Positions 23,412-35,267 of a DNA stretch of 64,000 nucleotides are shown piece by piece. The stretch comes from Clavulina sp. PMI_390. Taxonomy: Eukaryota; Basidiomycota; Agaricomycetes; Cantharellales; Hydnaceae. Under the pieces are notes generated by a model that worked only from the letters and a program-made list of their open reading frames with translations, was not told the DNA's origin and did no database searches. Every line of letters begins with the position of its first letter. Position 1 is the stretch's first letter. Both the position numbers and the translations under genes were made by a program. The stretch is taken from NCBI GenBank assembly GCA_015039315.1, contig WIDE01000014.1, positions 47,932-111,931 of the forward strand. Direction: 5' to 3'.

Positions 23412-26400
23412 TTACTTGAGCTTCTTTGCGACTAGTTCTAGAATCTCGTCATTTGATTTGTTAAGATTCGCGATATCCTTTCTGACTGCTTGCCACACTG
23501 GGCCATGCCGTGGCTCTGCAGCATTGCAGGCGTCCACGACGGCCTTTTGATGTTCCTAGGGAAAGACTCGTCAGTAAATGAGACAGGAGACAAAAAGAGG
23601 GCGTGGGTTATCATACCGCAGTGCCATGTTCGCGCTCGAATCTGTACCACCATCCCCAGCAGTCACCAACATCTCCATTGGTGGCGACAGCTCGCTTGAA
23701 CCAATCGCGTGCTTTTTCGACCTTCCCTTCGGTCCAGAACAGCCGCGCTACAGTAGCAATCACGTATGGCGAGTCATTAGACTTCTTGAGTGCATCTACA
23801 GAGCGTGTCTTGCGAGCTTGACGAGGCTCATACATGACGGAGAGGGCATGTAGCAAGCCCGATGTCGGACAATCCTGTATGCCTAAAGGTACGAGTTAGC
23901 ACTATGGGGTAAACTGAATTTGAAAATTCGAGAGTGACATACCACGGGCGAGGACGGCCTTCGCTTGCTGCACACCACTAGTCCGCTCCTCGAGCTGAAC
24001 GGCCTCTAGCCAAAGGCTCTCATCCTTGGGATTAACAACTCGAGCCTTCTCCAGAAGCGCCCGGGCCTTAATCGCCCTATCGTCCTTTTCCTCTAGCCGG
24101 CTGGCTAGGATCCACAGAGCAGGAACCTTGGGACAGGCTTTCATGCCTGCTGCATAGGCTGCACGAGCTTCGGAAATTGCTTTCTTGTCCTCTAATGTTT
24201 GCCCTTTGATCATGTAGAGTTTGGCGAACTTCGGGAATTTGGCGATAGCAGCATCCGTAGTTTGAAGTGCTGCATCTAGGTGACCCTGCTGGCGCTCGAA
24301 GACTGCTGACTTCATCCAAATCTATAGTGAAGAGAGCGCGAGTGAGTCAAAAGCCAAAGAATAGAACATTACAAGGCTACATACGCGTTCTGTGTTGGCG
24401 ACAGACCTTGCTCGTTCCAACAGTTGACGAGCAACATCATTTTGCCCATTTTGCGACTCAAATTTGAATGCAGCGAGCCAAATCTGTTCGCTCTCAGGGT
24501 TGGCATCGAACGCTGCTTCAAGAACAGCTCGAGCGCCTTCAATGTCACCCGCTAGCCACTTCTCCTTAGCGGACATAAGCCAGAGAACCTCGGACTGAGG
24601 GCAGTACTTGACGGCTTGAGCGAGGATGGCCTCCAAAGACTCACTGTCAAGAGACGAGAGAGATAGTGAGTATCAGAACATACGTCGTCAATCGCATTGA
24701 AAACTTACGGGGTACCATGGCTCTTTTCCATGTCTGCAGCACGACGCCACAGGCTCCGCCTGTCAGGGAAAACCTTGAGCGCATATGCAAGGATGGCTCG
24801 GGCAGTCGTAATACGCCCTCTGCTGAGCGCAGACTCGACATCAGCAACCCAAGTGCTTTCTCGATCCTCTTCGTCAACGTCAAGATCCACGGTAGCCTTG
24901 ATAATGGCCTCACTCGTTCGAGGCGAACCCTCCGCCTCGCATTTTTCTGCCTCGGAGAGCCACTGGTCGCGATTGAGGACGACTTGATTCTTGCGCAGTG
25001 TCTCTACTGCCTTGGCGATGATGGCATCTACAGCACGGAGTTCCTTTTCCAACTCCTCTTTCGACTTTGGAAGGATGCCCTTCTCTTGATCGCCTTCTGC
25101 CTCCGCTTTCCGTTGCTGCTCTACAAGCATCGCGGCAGCAATCCAGATTTCGTGAGAAGTCTTGACAGCTCGACGTGCTGCGTTAAGAACCTTTTGTGCT
25201 TCGTCAGGGGTTTCGAGACGGGCAAGTGCGAGCCAAAGCTCAACAGAATGTGGAAGGAGCTCTACAGCACGTCGAAGAAGGATACGCGCATCTTCTGGGG
25301 ATGACTCCAGGGAAATAGCGGACTTCCACAACAGGACAGAGTTGGGGATGTGTTCAAGGGCTACAGATGCTAATGTAAGACGCGAGTAAGGGATTGTTTC
25401 ACAGAGTACTCGCCTTTTCTCAAGACGCGCTTCTTGACCTTGAGCTCTGCCTCCAGGTTTGCTGCTGCGATCCAGATTTTGACGCTGTGAGGTAGGTGTT
25501 GGACTGCTTGAGCTAAAATAACTTTCGCATCATCGTTTTGCTAGAAACAGCAATTATTAGCATAAATTATCCCACTGTGTGATTCTGACTTACATGTAAC
25601 CGAGCTGATTCGAGCCAAACATCCTCATTAGTAGGACATTGCTCGCAACCAGCTTTGATGATCTTCCGCGCGGCCACCATACGACCCGCGTGTTCTTCTA
25701 CGCAGGCGGCTGCGATCCATCCAGGAGCGTGCTTGGGGTTAGATTTGACGAGGGAGTCGAATAACATGCGGGCTCGCTTGATGTCACTATCGAACGCAAT
25801 GGCCAGTATGAGCATCCTGAACAAAATGGCAGATCATCATACCCACCCTATTTCGGCTTCGCTCTTTATCTGCACGCTGTTGAGATCAGTGAGATAGCCT
25901 TTCGGGTCAATAGTCGATGAGCTGCCGGATACTGAGTCTGAAATCTGGTAAGCACGACTCAGCGAAGAGTTGGGAAATAACATTAGCTGAACGCTCACCT
26001 GATCGAGCTTCAATGAAAGCAAAGTGTCTCTGGCCTGACCGATAGCAACCAGGTTGGTAAGGGCTCCATCACCTCCTTCAGCAGGCGTCTCGAAGCCGCC
26101 GTACTGTTGTTGCCTCTCATCCAAAGAATTGACCATTTGTCCACGCTCTCTGTCAGCAAGGAGAATACTGTCAGATACGGCAAATACACGGCCTTCGCGA
26201 GGATCGCGTTTCCGTTTCTTCCCCGTCAGGTTCCCAACCTCAGGTAAGTTCTCCCATTCCGCGTCAGTAACAGAACCCAATCCTCTCTTAAGGTCGGCGA
26301 ATTGAGTCTGTAGTTTAGGGCGCTCAGCGCGATATTCCGCAAGTTCCTGTGCCTCACGAGCCTCCCTGTTTGTCCAAAACGGTTCGAATGTCAGAGAAGC

Positions 26401-26855
26401 ACGCAAGCCTCAACTATCGAGTCACCTCACCGTTTGGCCTTCCGCCTCTCGTCCAGTCGCCTGTCAACGTGGTCGTATATTTGATCAGCCTCTTCGTCAT
26501 CGGCCTCGTACGGTGCACCAGCAAAGAGCCCGGTTTCGTTATCAGGATCCTGGTATTGCTCCGGGTCAGGCTCCTCCTCTCCACGTTTTGCCTGAGCCTC
26601 CCTGTTAGAAAAGTCAGATAGTAGCTTGGGGTAAAGATAGGGCTTGACTCACGCAATGGCTTCTGCGCTGGGTCCCTCTCGAGCAGGACCGATATCGGAC
26701 CGGGTTGTGAAGCCAGACGCTCTGTCAAGAGGCACGGCAGTTAGCAGGATTCCCAAGGTTCAAGTGATACGATTCACACACCCTCGACCAAGACCAGCAA
26801 CATAAGACGCTGGTGCCTGCATTGTCAAGAACGCGAGCTTGTTTTTAGACGCCAT
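23412..26855 (-). CDS. PRP6: pre-mRNA splicing factor Prp6 (U4/U6.U5 tri-snRNP component)
   Basis: A multi-exon gene reads from ATG at 26855 ([19 protein letters not shown]) to the stop at 23412 (ending LVAKKLK). The N-terminal 190 residues match the PRP1 N-terminal domain: [31 protein letters not shown] and a [19 protein letters not shown] block. The rest is a long array of HAT/TPR helical repeats, seen as recurring W-x-x-A/S-A and P-x-x-x-x-L/V-W segments (for example [25 protein letters not shown]). Prp6 bridges U5 and U4/U6 in the spliceosomal tri-snRNP and acts in the nucleus. The gene has many introns inside the repeat array. It is intact, which matters because a decayed partial copy lies just upstream in the same orientation. 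Confidence 0.95.
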
Positions 26856-27524
26856 GATGGGCGAGGAGCACTGAAGCGTTGAGGATTGAGAAGCGCTAAT
26901 GTCACGTTGTGATGTCACCCATACGCTCTGGCTGCGACGCCTGCTTCTGGAACACTTTTCATTCTCCCTTTCTTGCGTGGCTCAATGGCGCCACTCCATC
27001 TTGTTGTTCTGTAAAATTCACGAGCCGCCGATGCGGGATAGATGATGCATACCTTTGCCAACCTTATAGTGGTGCATACCTGTGCCACCCAGACTCGGAG
27101 ACCTTGCCATTCAAGGCGACCTTGGCATTTTCGAATAATTAGTCTAGCAGAGACTCTACAGCTATCGCTACATTAGGGATCACTGAGAGTGCCACCAGTA
27201 CAAAGCCCATAGGTCTTCTCGATTAGGACGCATGTTGAAAATGTTGTAATATCGAAGGACACCCATGAGTTGTTGCTCATCTCGATATAGCCCTTAGGTG
27301 AACTGGACGTATTGGGGATATACATAGTTCTAAATTCAACTGGCTGCCATCCTCGTGCTGGGAATCATGATCCTTGCCATCCCTGGAAGTGTTATCCCCG
27401 CCGCCTCGAAGTCAGTTGAAGACTTCAGGCGAGCCAAACTGGTCATTTCATTAAACAGATTTCTCGTTCCATCTTTTTCTTGCCTATCACCACCATCATT
27501 ATTCAAATTGAGAATATCAAAAGC
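26856..27524. other. spacer between PRP6 and its partial copy
   Basis: About 670 bp upstream of the PRP6 start, so part is its promoter. A short imperfect direct repeat (GCATACCTTTGCCAACC / GCATACCTGTGCCACCC) occurs near 27046-27090. I see no coding similarity to PRP6 in this interval. Confidence 0.4.
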
Positions 27525-28690
27525 CTAGGTAGCAGATATAGCTACATCGAGGTCCATGGCCATCTTAGTAATGGCTTCACTCGTTCGAGGCGAACCTTCT
27601 CGTTCACATTTTTCCGCCTCAGCGAGCCACTGGTCGCGGCTGAGGATGACTGAATGTTTCTTCAGGAACTCCACCGCCTTAGCGATGATGGCGTCTACCG
27701 CACCGAGCTCCTTTTCTAATTCCTCTTTCGATTTTGGAGGGATGCCATTCTCCGAATCGCCTTCCGCCTCCGCTTTCCGCCGCTGCTCTATGAGTCTTGC
27801 CGCAGCGACCCAGATTTCATGAGAGGTTGGGATAGCCGCGCGTGCTTTATTAAGAACTTGTTGCGCTACGTCAGGAGATTCCACACCGGCGAGGGCAAGC
27901 CAGAGCTCAATAGAGTCAGGAATGTGTTCAAGACCTACGCATGCTGCAGTGAGACTGGCCGTTACTGCTGCCTCAGAACCTCAGAAGGATTCCCACCTGA
28001 TCTTAAGATCTGTCTCTTGGCCGTTATCTCCGTCTCAAGATCTGCTGCCGCAATCCAGAGTTTGACGCTGTCGGGTAAGCGCAAGACCGCATGACCTAAA
28101 AACACTCTTGCGTCGTCACTTTCCTACAAGTAATGATCATGAGTATCAGCGGAGTCCGGTGTATATCTCTACCGTACGTGCAGTCGAGCAGATTCCAACC
28201 ATACGTCCTCATTCGTGGGATATTGTTCACAGCCAGCTTTGATGATATCCCGTGCTTCCGCCATACGTCCCGCACGCTCCTCTACACGAGCAGCTGTGAT
28301 CCATTCGAGGGCATCTTTCGGGATAGACCCGCCGACAGAGCTTGATGACATGTGGGTCTGTTCCGGGAGAGAGGACCAACTTGAGCTCTCTCAATGAGAA
28401 TCTGGTCATCCACTACTAACCCGTTATAGTCTGTTATCCCGAAGCTATTAAGATTAGTGCGATCGCCCTGGGGCAGATGGTTGACAAGCTGCCGGCATAT
28501 CTATTTAGTTCTGCTTACTAAGAATACCACGGGCCCCGTTTTGAGTCCAATGGCCACGTTGTTCCATGAATGAGAGAGTTGACTAACCGGGCCTGTGGCC
28601 GAATGTCTGTCGTCTACACGGATAATGACCCCAATGGTTGTCTCTCTCACTAGCTTCCAATCTTCACCCGTTTTGAGTACCTTTCTCCAG
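27525..28690 (-). pseudogene. decayed partial copy of PRP6
   Basis: The segment is clearly homologous to the interior of the intact PRP6 at 23412-26855 and has the same orientation. A 119-codon piece (27525-27884) carries [39 protein letters not shown] and GSPRTSEAI, each with a close match in the parent around 24890-25260. Farther upstream, VKLWIAAADLETE (about 28010-28120) and [20 protein letters not shown] (28169-28330) match the next parent exons, and non-coding similarity to parent sequence near 25850-26000 continues to about 28520; beyond that it is hard to follow. Intron positions appear shared, so the copy arose at DNA level. It lacks both ends of the gene, has a stop soon after DLDV, and has lost about one HAT repeat. 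It is very unlikely to encode a functional splicing factor. Confidence 0.85.
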
Positions 28691-28935
28691 TAGACAGCTT
28701 TGACTCGTGTAGTCTAGTGAATACAATCCTCCAGCAAGTCGGAAAATGTATAAATTAGATCATTTGTGTTATCCTTCAGGAAAGATCCATCTCTCGTCTC
28801 CTCAAAGGCATCACAAAGTACGACATCATAGTCCAGAAGTCCACCTCAATCTACGACGGGTTTGTGTACATCGAGGTCGAGGCGCTTACCAGCACCACTT
28901 GTCAACTACGTCACTTAGAGAGCTGTGCTGCAAAA

Positions 28936-31900
28936 ATGTCGTTCGGCGTCGAGCTGCCAGTAAGATCACGCCAGCTGGGAGCTGAAATCTAGCTGAAACT
29001 GTGATCTAGGACCAAGTTGATACTCTGGATCGGCGTACGGATGCCCAACTTGTTCTTCTGTCCGATGTTAGCTTCCTCGCTCCACCGAATTGATTGCCCT
29101 TTCCTCGGCCTCGAACCTCACGAATATCTCGCACTAAACAGGTCCAATCGCTCATGCGGGAGAGAGCCGCTGTTGAGGTCCAGTACTCAAAATCACTGCA
29201 AGTGATCGCCAAGAAAGCAGAGAAGCTGCTTCAGCAACATATGGGCGGCGCTGTTATGGGAGACACACCTTCTAAAGGGGTAACTGAGGATGTAGTCAAT
29301 AGAAGGTGAGCTTCTGATTCTCGTGGTACTAAGCCTAGCCGCTAACCTTATGTCGCGTACTGGTAATCATTGAAATAGCACTCTGCACACCGCCCTATCG
29401 TCTCTCGTCGATGCATTAGATCGGACAGCCCAAGAGCACATGAGTTTCTCAGAAGTTCTTTCGATTCAGGTCGCAGATGATCTCAAAGCTCTGGCCAAAA
29501 AGAAAGAGGAAACTAGAAAGAAAGTGTGTGCTTCAAGCCCCTCCACGTAAGAAACCAATCACGCTCAAGCTAGGCGATCATAGCACTCTTCTTTCTATGC
29601 CAAACTGGTGAACGATCGCGATGCTGTCTATAACGGAAGGATCAAGGTAATTATTGTCCATCTCCTAGTCAACCGCACCAACCATTGATATCTCGTGCAG
29701 GCCCAATCCAAGGTAGTCCATACTTGCAGTCGCACCCACCGCATCATCTAAAGCCGCCAAATCTACGTATAGTACTATTCACATTGTGAAGAATTCGAAT
29801 CTTCCCGCCAGAAACAGGTAAGAATCTGTCAAGACCTATCAGCTATGCTTCAGCTGATTGATTACCCCTAGGAGCGGGCAGGGGATGATAAACACGCTCA
29901 ACGCGCCGCGAAACAAGCAGAGGACTCCCAAACATCTATGCTGGACGCCAAAAACACCTACTTGATCGGGATCTCAGTTTCAAATAGAGCAAAGGAGAAG
30001 TTCTATGAGTCTAGCGTCCATGAGATTGAGAATGTTCGTCAATAGCTCGTCGATTTAATTGCGCTGGATCCATCATGCTAATTCGGCAACTCCTAATTTA
30101 TAGCAATATCGTGAGTACTCTGTGGGCTCCTTGGACGGGTCGCTCACCAGCACCACAGAACTGCTACAGACATCAATTACGTCGAGGTTGTCCTACATTC
30201 TCTCCAACTACTGCGCATTTACCAGTTCCCACCTATCCACCCTAACTTCCACCGTCAACGGACTTCAAACCAAGATCCAAGAAATCGATTATGTGGCAGA
30301 TGACGAGCTTTTTGTGGAGCTCAACCGTCGACCATTCACCATCCCCAATGACTGGGCGTTTGAGCCTTGTCCGACCTTCTATGACACTGTATGTCCACCA
30401 TCCTAATTATTCCCTCGTACAATTGCTCAGATTCTCGCCTTTTCTGTAGCCAGAAATCAGTCTTGAGCCTGAGCCCAAAGTCCTCCTTCAGAACAAGCTA
30501 GCCCGTGCACAAGGGAAGCTAGCAGAGAATCGTCCCATACAAAAAGCGAAAGGTGCCTTTTACTGATCTCCAGATGCAGTAGCTGATGTACTCACTCTGA
30601 GGGTTTTATGTTAGACGCGGAAGCCAACCGGTTAAGGGACTTGTCCGTCAAATATGCGGACGATCCTAATTTGGGCTCTGCTGATACAGCCCTTGATGTC
30701 AGTTATTACCCAATGCATATTGGAACCACGCCCTCACTCTAAAATCACAGGATGCATTCGAGGCCTTCCACGCCGCATCACAACTAGACTTGGCCTGTGC
30801 CGTGTACGAAGAGGAAGTCCAAGTCATCTCTGAGGCGGTTGGGGGCGACGTTGGTGGCCAAGCACCTCACATGTTCAAGGACGCATCGTTCGCAGTCCCG
30901 ACAACATGCGGATTCTGTCAGGTAGGAGCTGATCCCCGCGACCCTCCGGCCAACTCATAGTTTTGTTCTGTAGAGTTCCATTTGGGGTCTCAGCAAGCAG
31001 GGGAAGACGTGCAAGAAATGTGGGCTCTGTGTTCACGCAAAATGTGAATTGAAGGTATACAATCCTCTTACCAAACATCTTGAGGTCGGCTTCCATCCAT
31101 TGTCGCGTCTGCTGATCGATCGATAGGTTCCTGCAGAATGTCGAGGCACCAAAGAAGGTGGCACTCCCACTGTAGCCAGAATGAAGAGTTCTGCGACGAA
31201 AGGCCACGCTGCGAAGCTCTCCGTTAGTACAGTCCCGTCAAGTTCTTCATCTTCGTTGCAGAAGACGCCTTCGACTATGTGTAAGTTTTCGTCTTAGCTT
31301 CAGAAGGAGACCTTCTCATCACTGTCCCCATTCTCCACAGCCTCTGCCTCGTCTCACTCATTCGCCAAATCCCAGGGTGCATTCATCACTTCTGCATCAG
31401 GGAGCGAGCCAGACGGGACAGTCGTCTTTGACTTCACTGCTTCGTCAACCTTTGAGCTGACTGCCTCTGCCGGGACTCCGGTTTGGCTTGTCGACGGGGA
31501 TGACGGTAGCGGATGGATGAAGGTCAGCGATGGCACAAAAGAAGGACTTGTGCCCTCTGCGTACCTGAAGATCACGGCTCCAGCAGCATCTGGGACAACG
31601 AAGAAGGCAAAACCCCCACCCCCACCGGGGCGAGGAACTCGGCCTGGGAAAAAAGGTGCATCGCCAGTCTTCATCTCTTGAGCGTCTGTTTACGCTCATT
31701 CTTCATAAAGTTCGGGCCCTATACGACTATGCTCCGCAAGGGGATGATGAGTTATCGCTTACTGTGGGTTGCACCGTGACCCTTACTCCGACGGGAGACG
31801 CGTATGCAGAAGGGTGGTATGAGGGTGTGGATAGCCAAGGGAAGCAGGTAGGTAGCCAAGGGCTATCTTGCAAGGAAATGAGGAGTGCTGACAACATTTG

Positions 31901-32000
31901 CTCGTGTACTTAGGGAGTGTTCCCAAGTAATTATGTAAGTGTCTCCAAGTCCTCTGATATGTCCATAACTGACTGCCGCTTCTAGGTTGAAATGGTATGA
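28936..32000 (+). CDS. BZZ1: Bzz1-type F-BAR, C1 and double SH3 protein
   Basis: A multi-exon gene reads from ATG at 28936 (MSFGVELP) to the stop at 31998-32000. Order of domains: an F-BAR domain (TDAQLVLLSD, then VQSLMRERAAVEVQYSKSL and AKKAEKLLQQ, running to about 30330); a central C1-type zinc module at about 30870-31150 with His-x12-Cys-x2-Cys-x13-Cys-x2-Cys-x4-His-x2-Cys-x7-Cys; a Ser-rich linker; SH3-1 (VVFDFTASSTFELTASAGT...GLVPSAYL) near 31420-31580; a PPPPPGRG linker; and SH3-2 (RALYDYAPQGDDELSLTVG...GVFPSNYVEMV) at the C-terminus. This is the Bzz1/syndapin-like layout. Such proteins act at cortical actin patches, binding membrane through F-BAR and Las17/WASP through SH3. The second exon must end at a weak GTTAGC donor to keep the F-BAR frame. 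Confidence 0.93.
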
Positions 32001-32203
32001 CGGCCTCACACGACCTCTGCATTGCTCCCGACCAGGCATGAATACGATCTTACTTAATTAGTTGCTCGCTGTGCGATCTGCAATAGGCAGTATAATATAC
32101 AAACGGACAATGCAAGAGTGCAAACGCTACACCGAAACGTGAGAAATAAAACACAGTCCTGTGAACCTAAGTTACAAGATCGTCTCGGCGCAAGTAGCCG
32201 AGA

Positions 32204-33462
32204 TCATGCGTTGGGGTTTGTTATCGGTATCCGCATAGGATATGGATTGTGGTTGGTCTGGAGAGCGGAGGGCGCAGGGGTGAAGCTTGGAGTGGAGTTC
32301 TGGTTTTGATACATGGCAGACGATTGGGATGCGCCACCCACACCAGTGCCGAAGCCCTGTGATGGAGATGTACCGAATCCGTATATTTGACCACTGCCAG
32401 AGATCAATTGTCAGTGCTTGCCCTGAAACAGAAGGATCTGGTCGTACCGGAACGACGACTCGTCGAACTCAGAAGGAAAGTACGTGTCTCGTAGTCGGAA
32501 GAATACACTTCCAGTGATCAAGCTATCAGAACCTGCTTGGTGCTGCTGCCCTATTCTCGGAACCTAGGAGTAGAACATGGTCATTAAGGAGGCCAGCGGC
32601 AGCCCTATAGAAAGAAGGACGAACCCCAAGAAGCTCTGCCAGCTCCTTCAGTCCTCCCCGAAGATTCTTGTCCATTACGCGACAGATGACCTTAGTATCA
32701 AGGATCCGAGGGAACCATAGGGTGAGGATCTTCATGAACTCGTCTTCATTGCCAGGGAGCGGTGCAGCCGTGAGGACTTTGAGAAAGTACCCAAAGTCGT
32801 AGCCACTGCAGGAACCTCGTAAGACATGACAACTGTGTGGGTAAGGGCAGAGATACTGACCTAGAATATGTGATCCATCGCGTGTCAGGGGTCAGCACGA
32901 GACCAGATGTGATCATAAGCTCCGCAAAATCGTTGGATTTTATCCCAAATTCTGCGTGTCGAGGGAAATCAATCCCAGACTTTTGTAATAGCTCGTAGGA
33001 ATCTGGGGCGAACATATCCTCGCTGGTTCGGACCAAATTGTGAGAACAGAGAGGCCAAGAAGCGGCTGTCCACTACGTACTTCTCGTTGAAATAGAAGTT
33101 AAACTGCCAAGTGCAAATATCTGGAGGGCGATTGCCATGGATGTCTGAGAGGGTCAGACCAAGCTGGATAACATTGAGAAGGTCGACGTTGCAGCGCATG
33201 GTTTGGTACATGTAGTCAGGCGAAGAGGTGAAGTTCCCGATAGGCCGGGCAACGACACCGGGGAATTCAGTGTCCTGTCGAGCGACTGTGCGTGAGCGGG
33301 CATGCGAGGCTGAGCAAGGAGCAAAAGGCGCCATACCATCGAAATGTATGGAAAGTCATCGATGGTTCTTCGTATTATAGCGAATTCCTGCTCGAGGTTT
33401 GTCGCCCATACTTCTCGTATCGGTGATGGGGGTGAAGGGGGTCGCTGTTGCTGCTGAGCCAT
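32204..33462 (-). CDS. POP2: Caf1/Pop2 deadenylase of the CCR4-NOT complex
   Basis: A multi-exon gene reads from ATG at 33462 (MAQQQQRPPSPP, then IREVWATNLEQEFAIIR) to the stop at 32204. The DEDD nuclease core is complete: SMDTEFPGVV gives the first Asp and Glu, NVIQLGLTLSD and CTWQFNFYF follow, SSGYDFGYFLK gives the next Asp, and RILDTKVICR with IGQQHQAGSDSLITG closes the fold. The product removes poly(A) tails of mRNA in the cytoplasm as part of CCR4-NOT. A C-terminal Gly/Ser/Asn/Pro-rich tail of about 90 residues ends with RIPITNPNA. The frame is open for a few codons above 33462 but without another ATG. The Rit1 gene starts 68 bp away on the other strand. Confidence 0.95.
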
Positions 33463-33530
33463 GGGTGGATGGGTGTTGGGTGTCGCTTGTGTCACACCTT
33501 GTCACGCGCACACGCCTCTCTGTTTCGTCG
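33463..33530. promoter_or_regulatory. 68-bp divergent promoter between POP2 and RIT1
   Basis: Only 68 bases separate the start codons of the two divergent genes, so transcription start sites and 5' UTRs must overlap or be extremely short. No TATA-like box is visible. The interval carries GTGTC/GTCAC-rich sequence. Confidence 0.55.
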
Positions 33531-35159
33531 ATGGCGTCTGCGAGCCTCATCGAGGAAATCCGCAAAGAAAAAACATCCACGCACAATCGACTCCATTCCA
33601 TCGATGAAGATGCAAGATTCGTGAAATTAGTCAGCGAAGCCTATCCCAAGCTGCCTGTCATTGCAAACCAGCGCTGTGGTGCTTGGTATGTCGACCCTGA
33701 TGATTCGCATACATCGCATGAGTGGGCCTACTTCAAGTCTACGGATGGACATCACGGAAGGTGGACGTTCAGTTTAAGACGCGCGAACCTCCATCTACTT
33801 CCTGTTATCGATCGATCCTCTGGGTGAGACGAGTCTTTCTGAGTCACCATCTTGCCCACCTGCCGACTCGTATTTCCAGTATAATCATCGTGGACTCCAC
33901 GCGGAGGGGGAAACGATTCCCTGATGCTCTATCTAAGACAATACCCATCTGGTGTGCCGTGATCAATCGTGCTCTCAGGATGCTCTACCATGAAGACAAC
34001 CAAGACTGGGATGATGCTCTCTACACATCCCCGAAAGCAGTATCGGAGTCGGAACATGAACAAATCAAACAAATGGTCTCTAGCTGGGCCAAAGAGCTAA
34101 CCGTGAATAGTTATGAATCTCACATCTCAGGTTACCCGTTATCATTCATCTCTGTTGCCTCTAGGCTTCCACCTTCAATCTTCATCGATTACGGAGACCA
34201 TTGCGTCCTTTGTGGCTCTCTCCGAATAACTCAACCTTCCCTCAACTACCAGATGGCCAAGATGAAGATTTTCTCCCCGTCATTTGTCTGTCAGCCTCCA
34301 AGCTAATTGAGCAGGATGGAGGAATCGAGCGCCGTTCTGGATACACCTATGTGCAGGGAAGCGGAGATGACCATGAGCTTTGGAGTCGAGTAAGGCATCC
34401 TCTTTCCGTAATATCGCATTTTTTCTGATTCGAAGTAGGGCTTAGGCCCTCCCCTGTTCTGGAAACATCAAGCTGCTCTGTTAGCTGCGAACCCTTCCGA
34501 CTTGGGCGAGCTGCTGGACGAGATCGTGCTAGAAGGGAAGCAAAATGATACATCCACACATGAGCACCTACAATCGTTTCCGATCGGCAAGGCTGGCAAT
34601 CAGATTGTCCTCGTGCTTTCCAGCACCGCCAACACAACCCCCCCAGCTCTCGCTGGCTCAGAGGCTGCAATCACGATCACCGACGCTGCCGAAGAAGGCG
34701 AGAACAAGGAAGAGACCGAAAGCCTCTCAAAACAAGTCCTTTGTATGGACACCACGTCTACCTTCGCCAAGCGTCGTGATCTCCTTCCCTTCTTCCGACC
34801 TCCGAACCTGGATCGTGCGGTTGATTTTGCGCGTCTCCAGGTTCGAGATCAAGGAAGGACCCTGAAAATATTTGCGAGCAGCTCTACGGATGAAGAAATG
34901 ATCGGTGTCGCTCTAATACTGCTCCAGAGCTTATATGACAACGAAGGAGCCCTACGGTCAGAAGGTAATGGTATGTCGCTTAGTTTAGCTGGCACAACTA
35001 AACATCTCACAAATCCCTTAATTCGTAGGAGACAACTTCACGACTACTAAAGATGATTTGAGAATGCGATTGCAGTGGATTCAAGCGAGCGCCTCGTCGA
35101 TGAATCCCTCAAGAGCGGTACTCAAGCTCGTGAACTCTTACTTCATGTCACCAAGATAG
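33531..35159 (+). CDS. RIT1: initiator tRNA 2'-O-ribosyl-phosphate transferase Rit1
   Basis: A multi-exon gene reads from ATG at 33531 (MASASLIEEIRKEKTSTHNR) to the stop at 35157-35159 (ending VNSYFMSPR). Diagnostic blocks are YFKSTDGHHGRW, RRANLHLLPVI, IIIVDSTRRGKRFPDALSKT, PIWCAVINRAL, LYTSPKAVSESEHEQI, KPLRPLWLSP, VICLSASK and SGYTYVQGSGDDHELWS. Rit1 adds a phosphoribosyl group to A64 of initiator methionine tRNA, keeping it out of elongation; the family is found in fungi and plants. The C-terminal half includes a dual-specificity-phosphatase-like part with NPSRAVLKLVN near the end. Introns are short. The gene converges with eIF3e, 108 bp away. Confidence 0.94.
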
Positions 35160-35267
35160 TTGGAAGAAAATGAATGCAACAACACATACGAGCACGCCCG
35201 AGGATATGAACACGGCGTCGGTGGGAAATAAGATACATGAATACTAAAAAACTCCATGATGGTGAGA

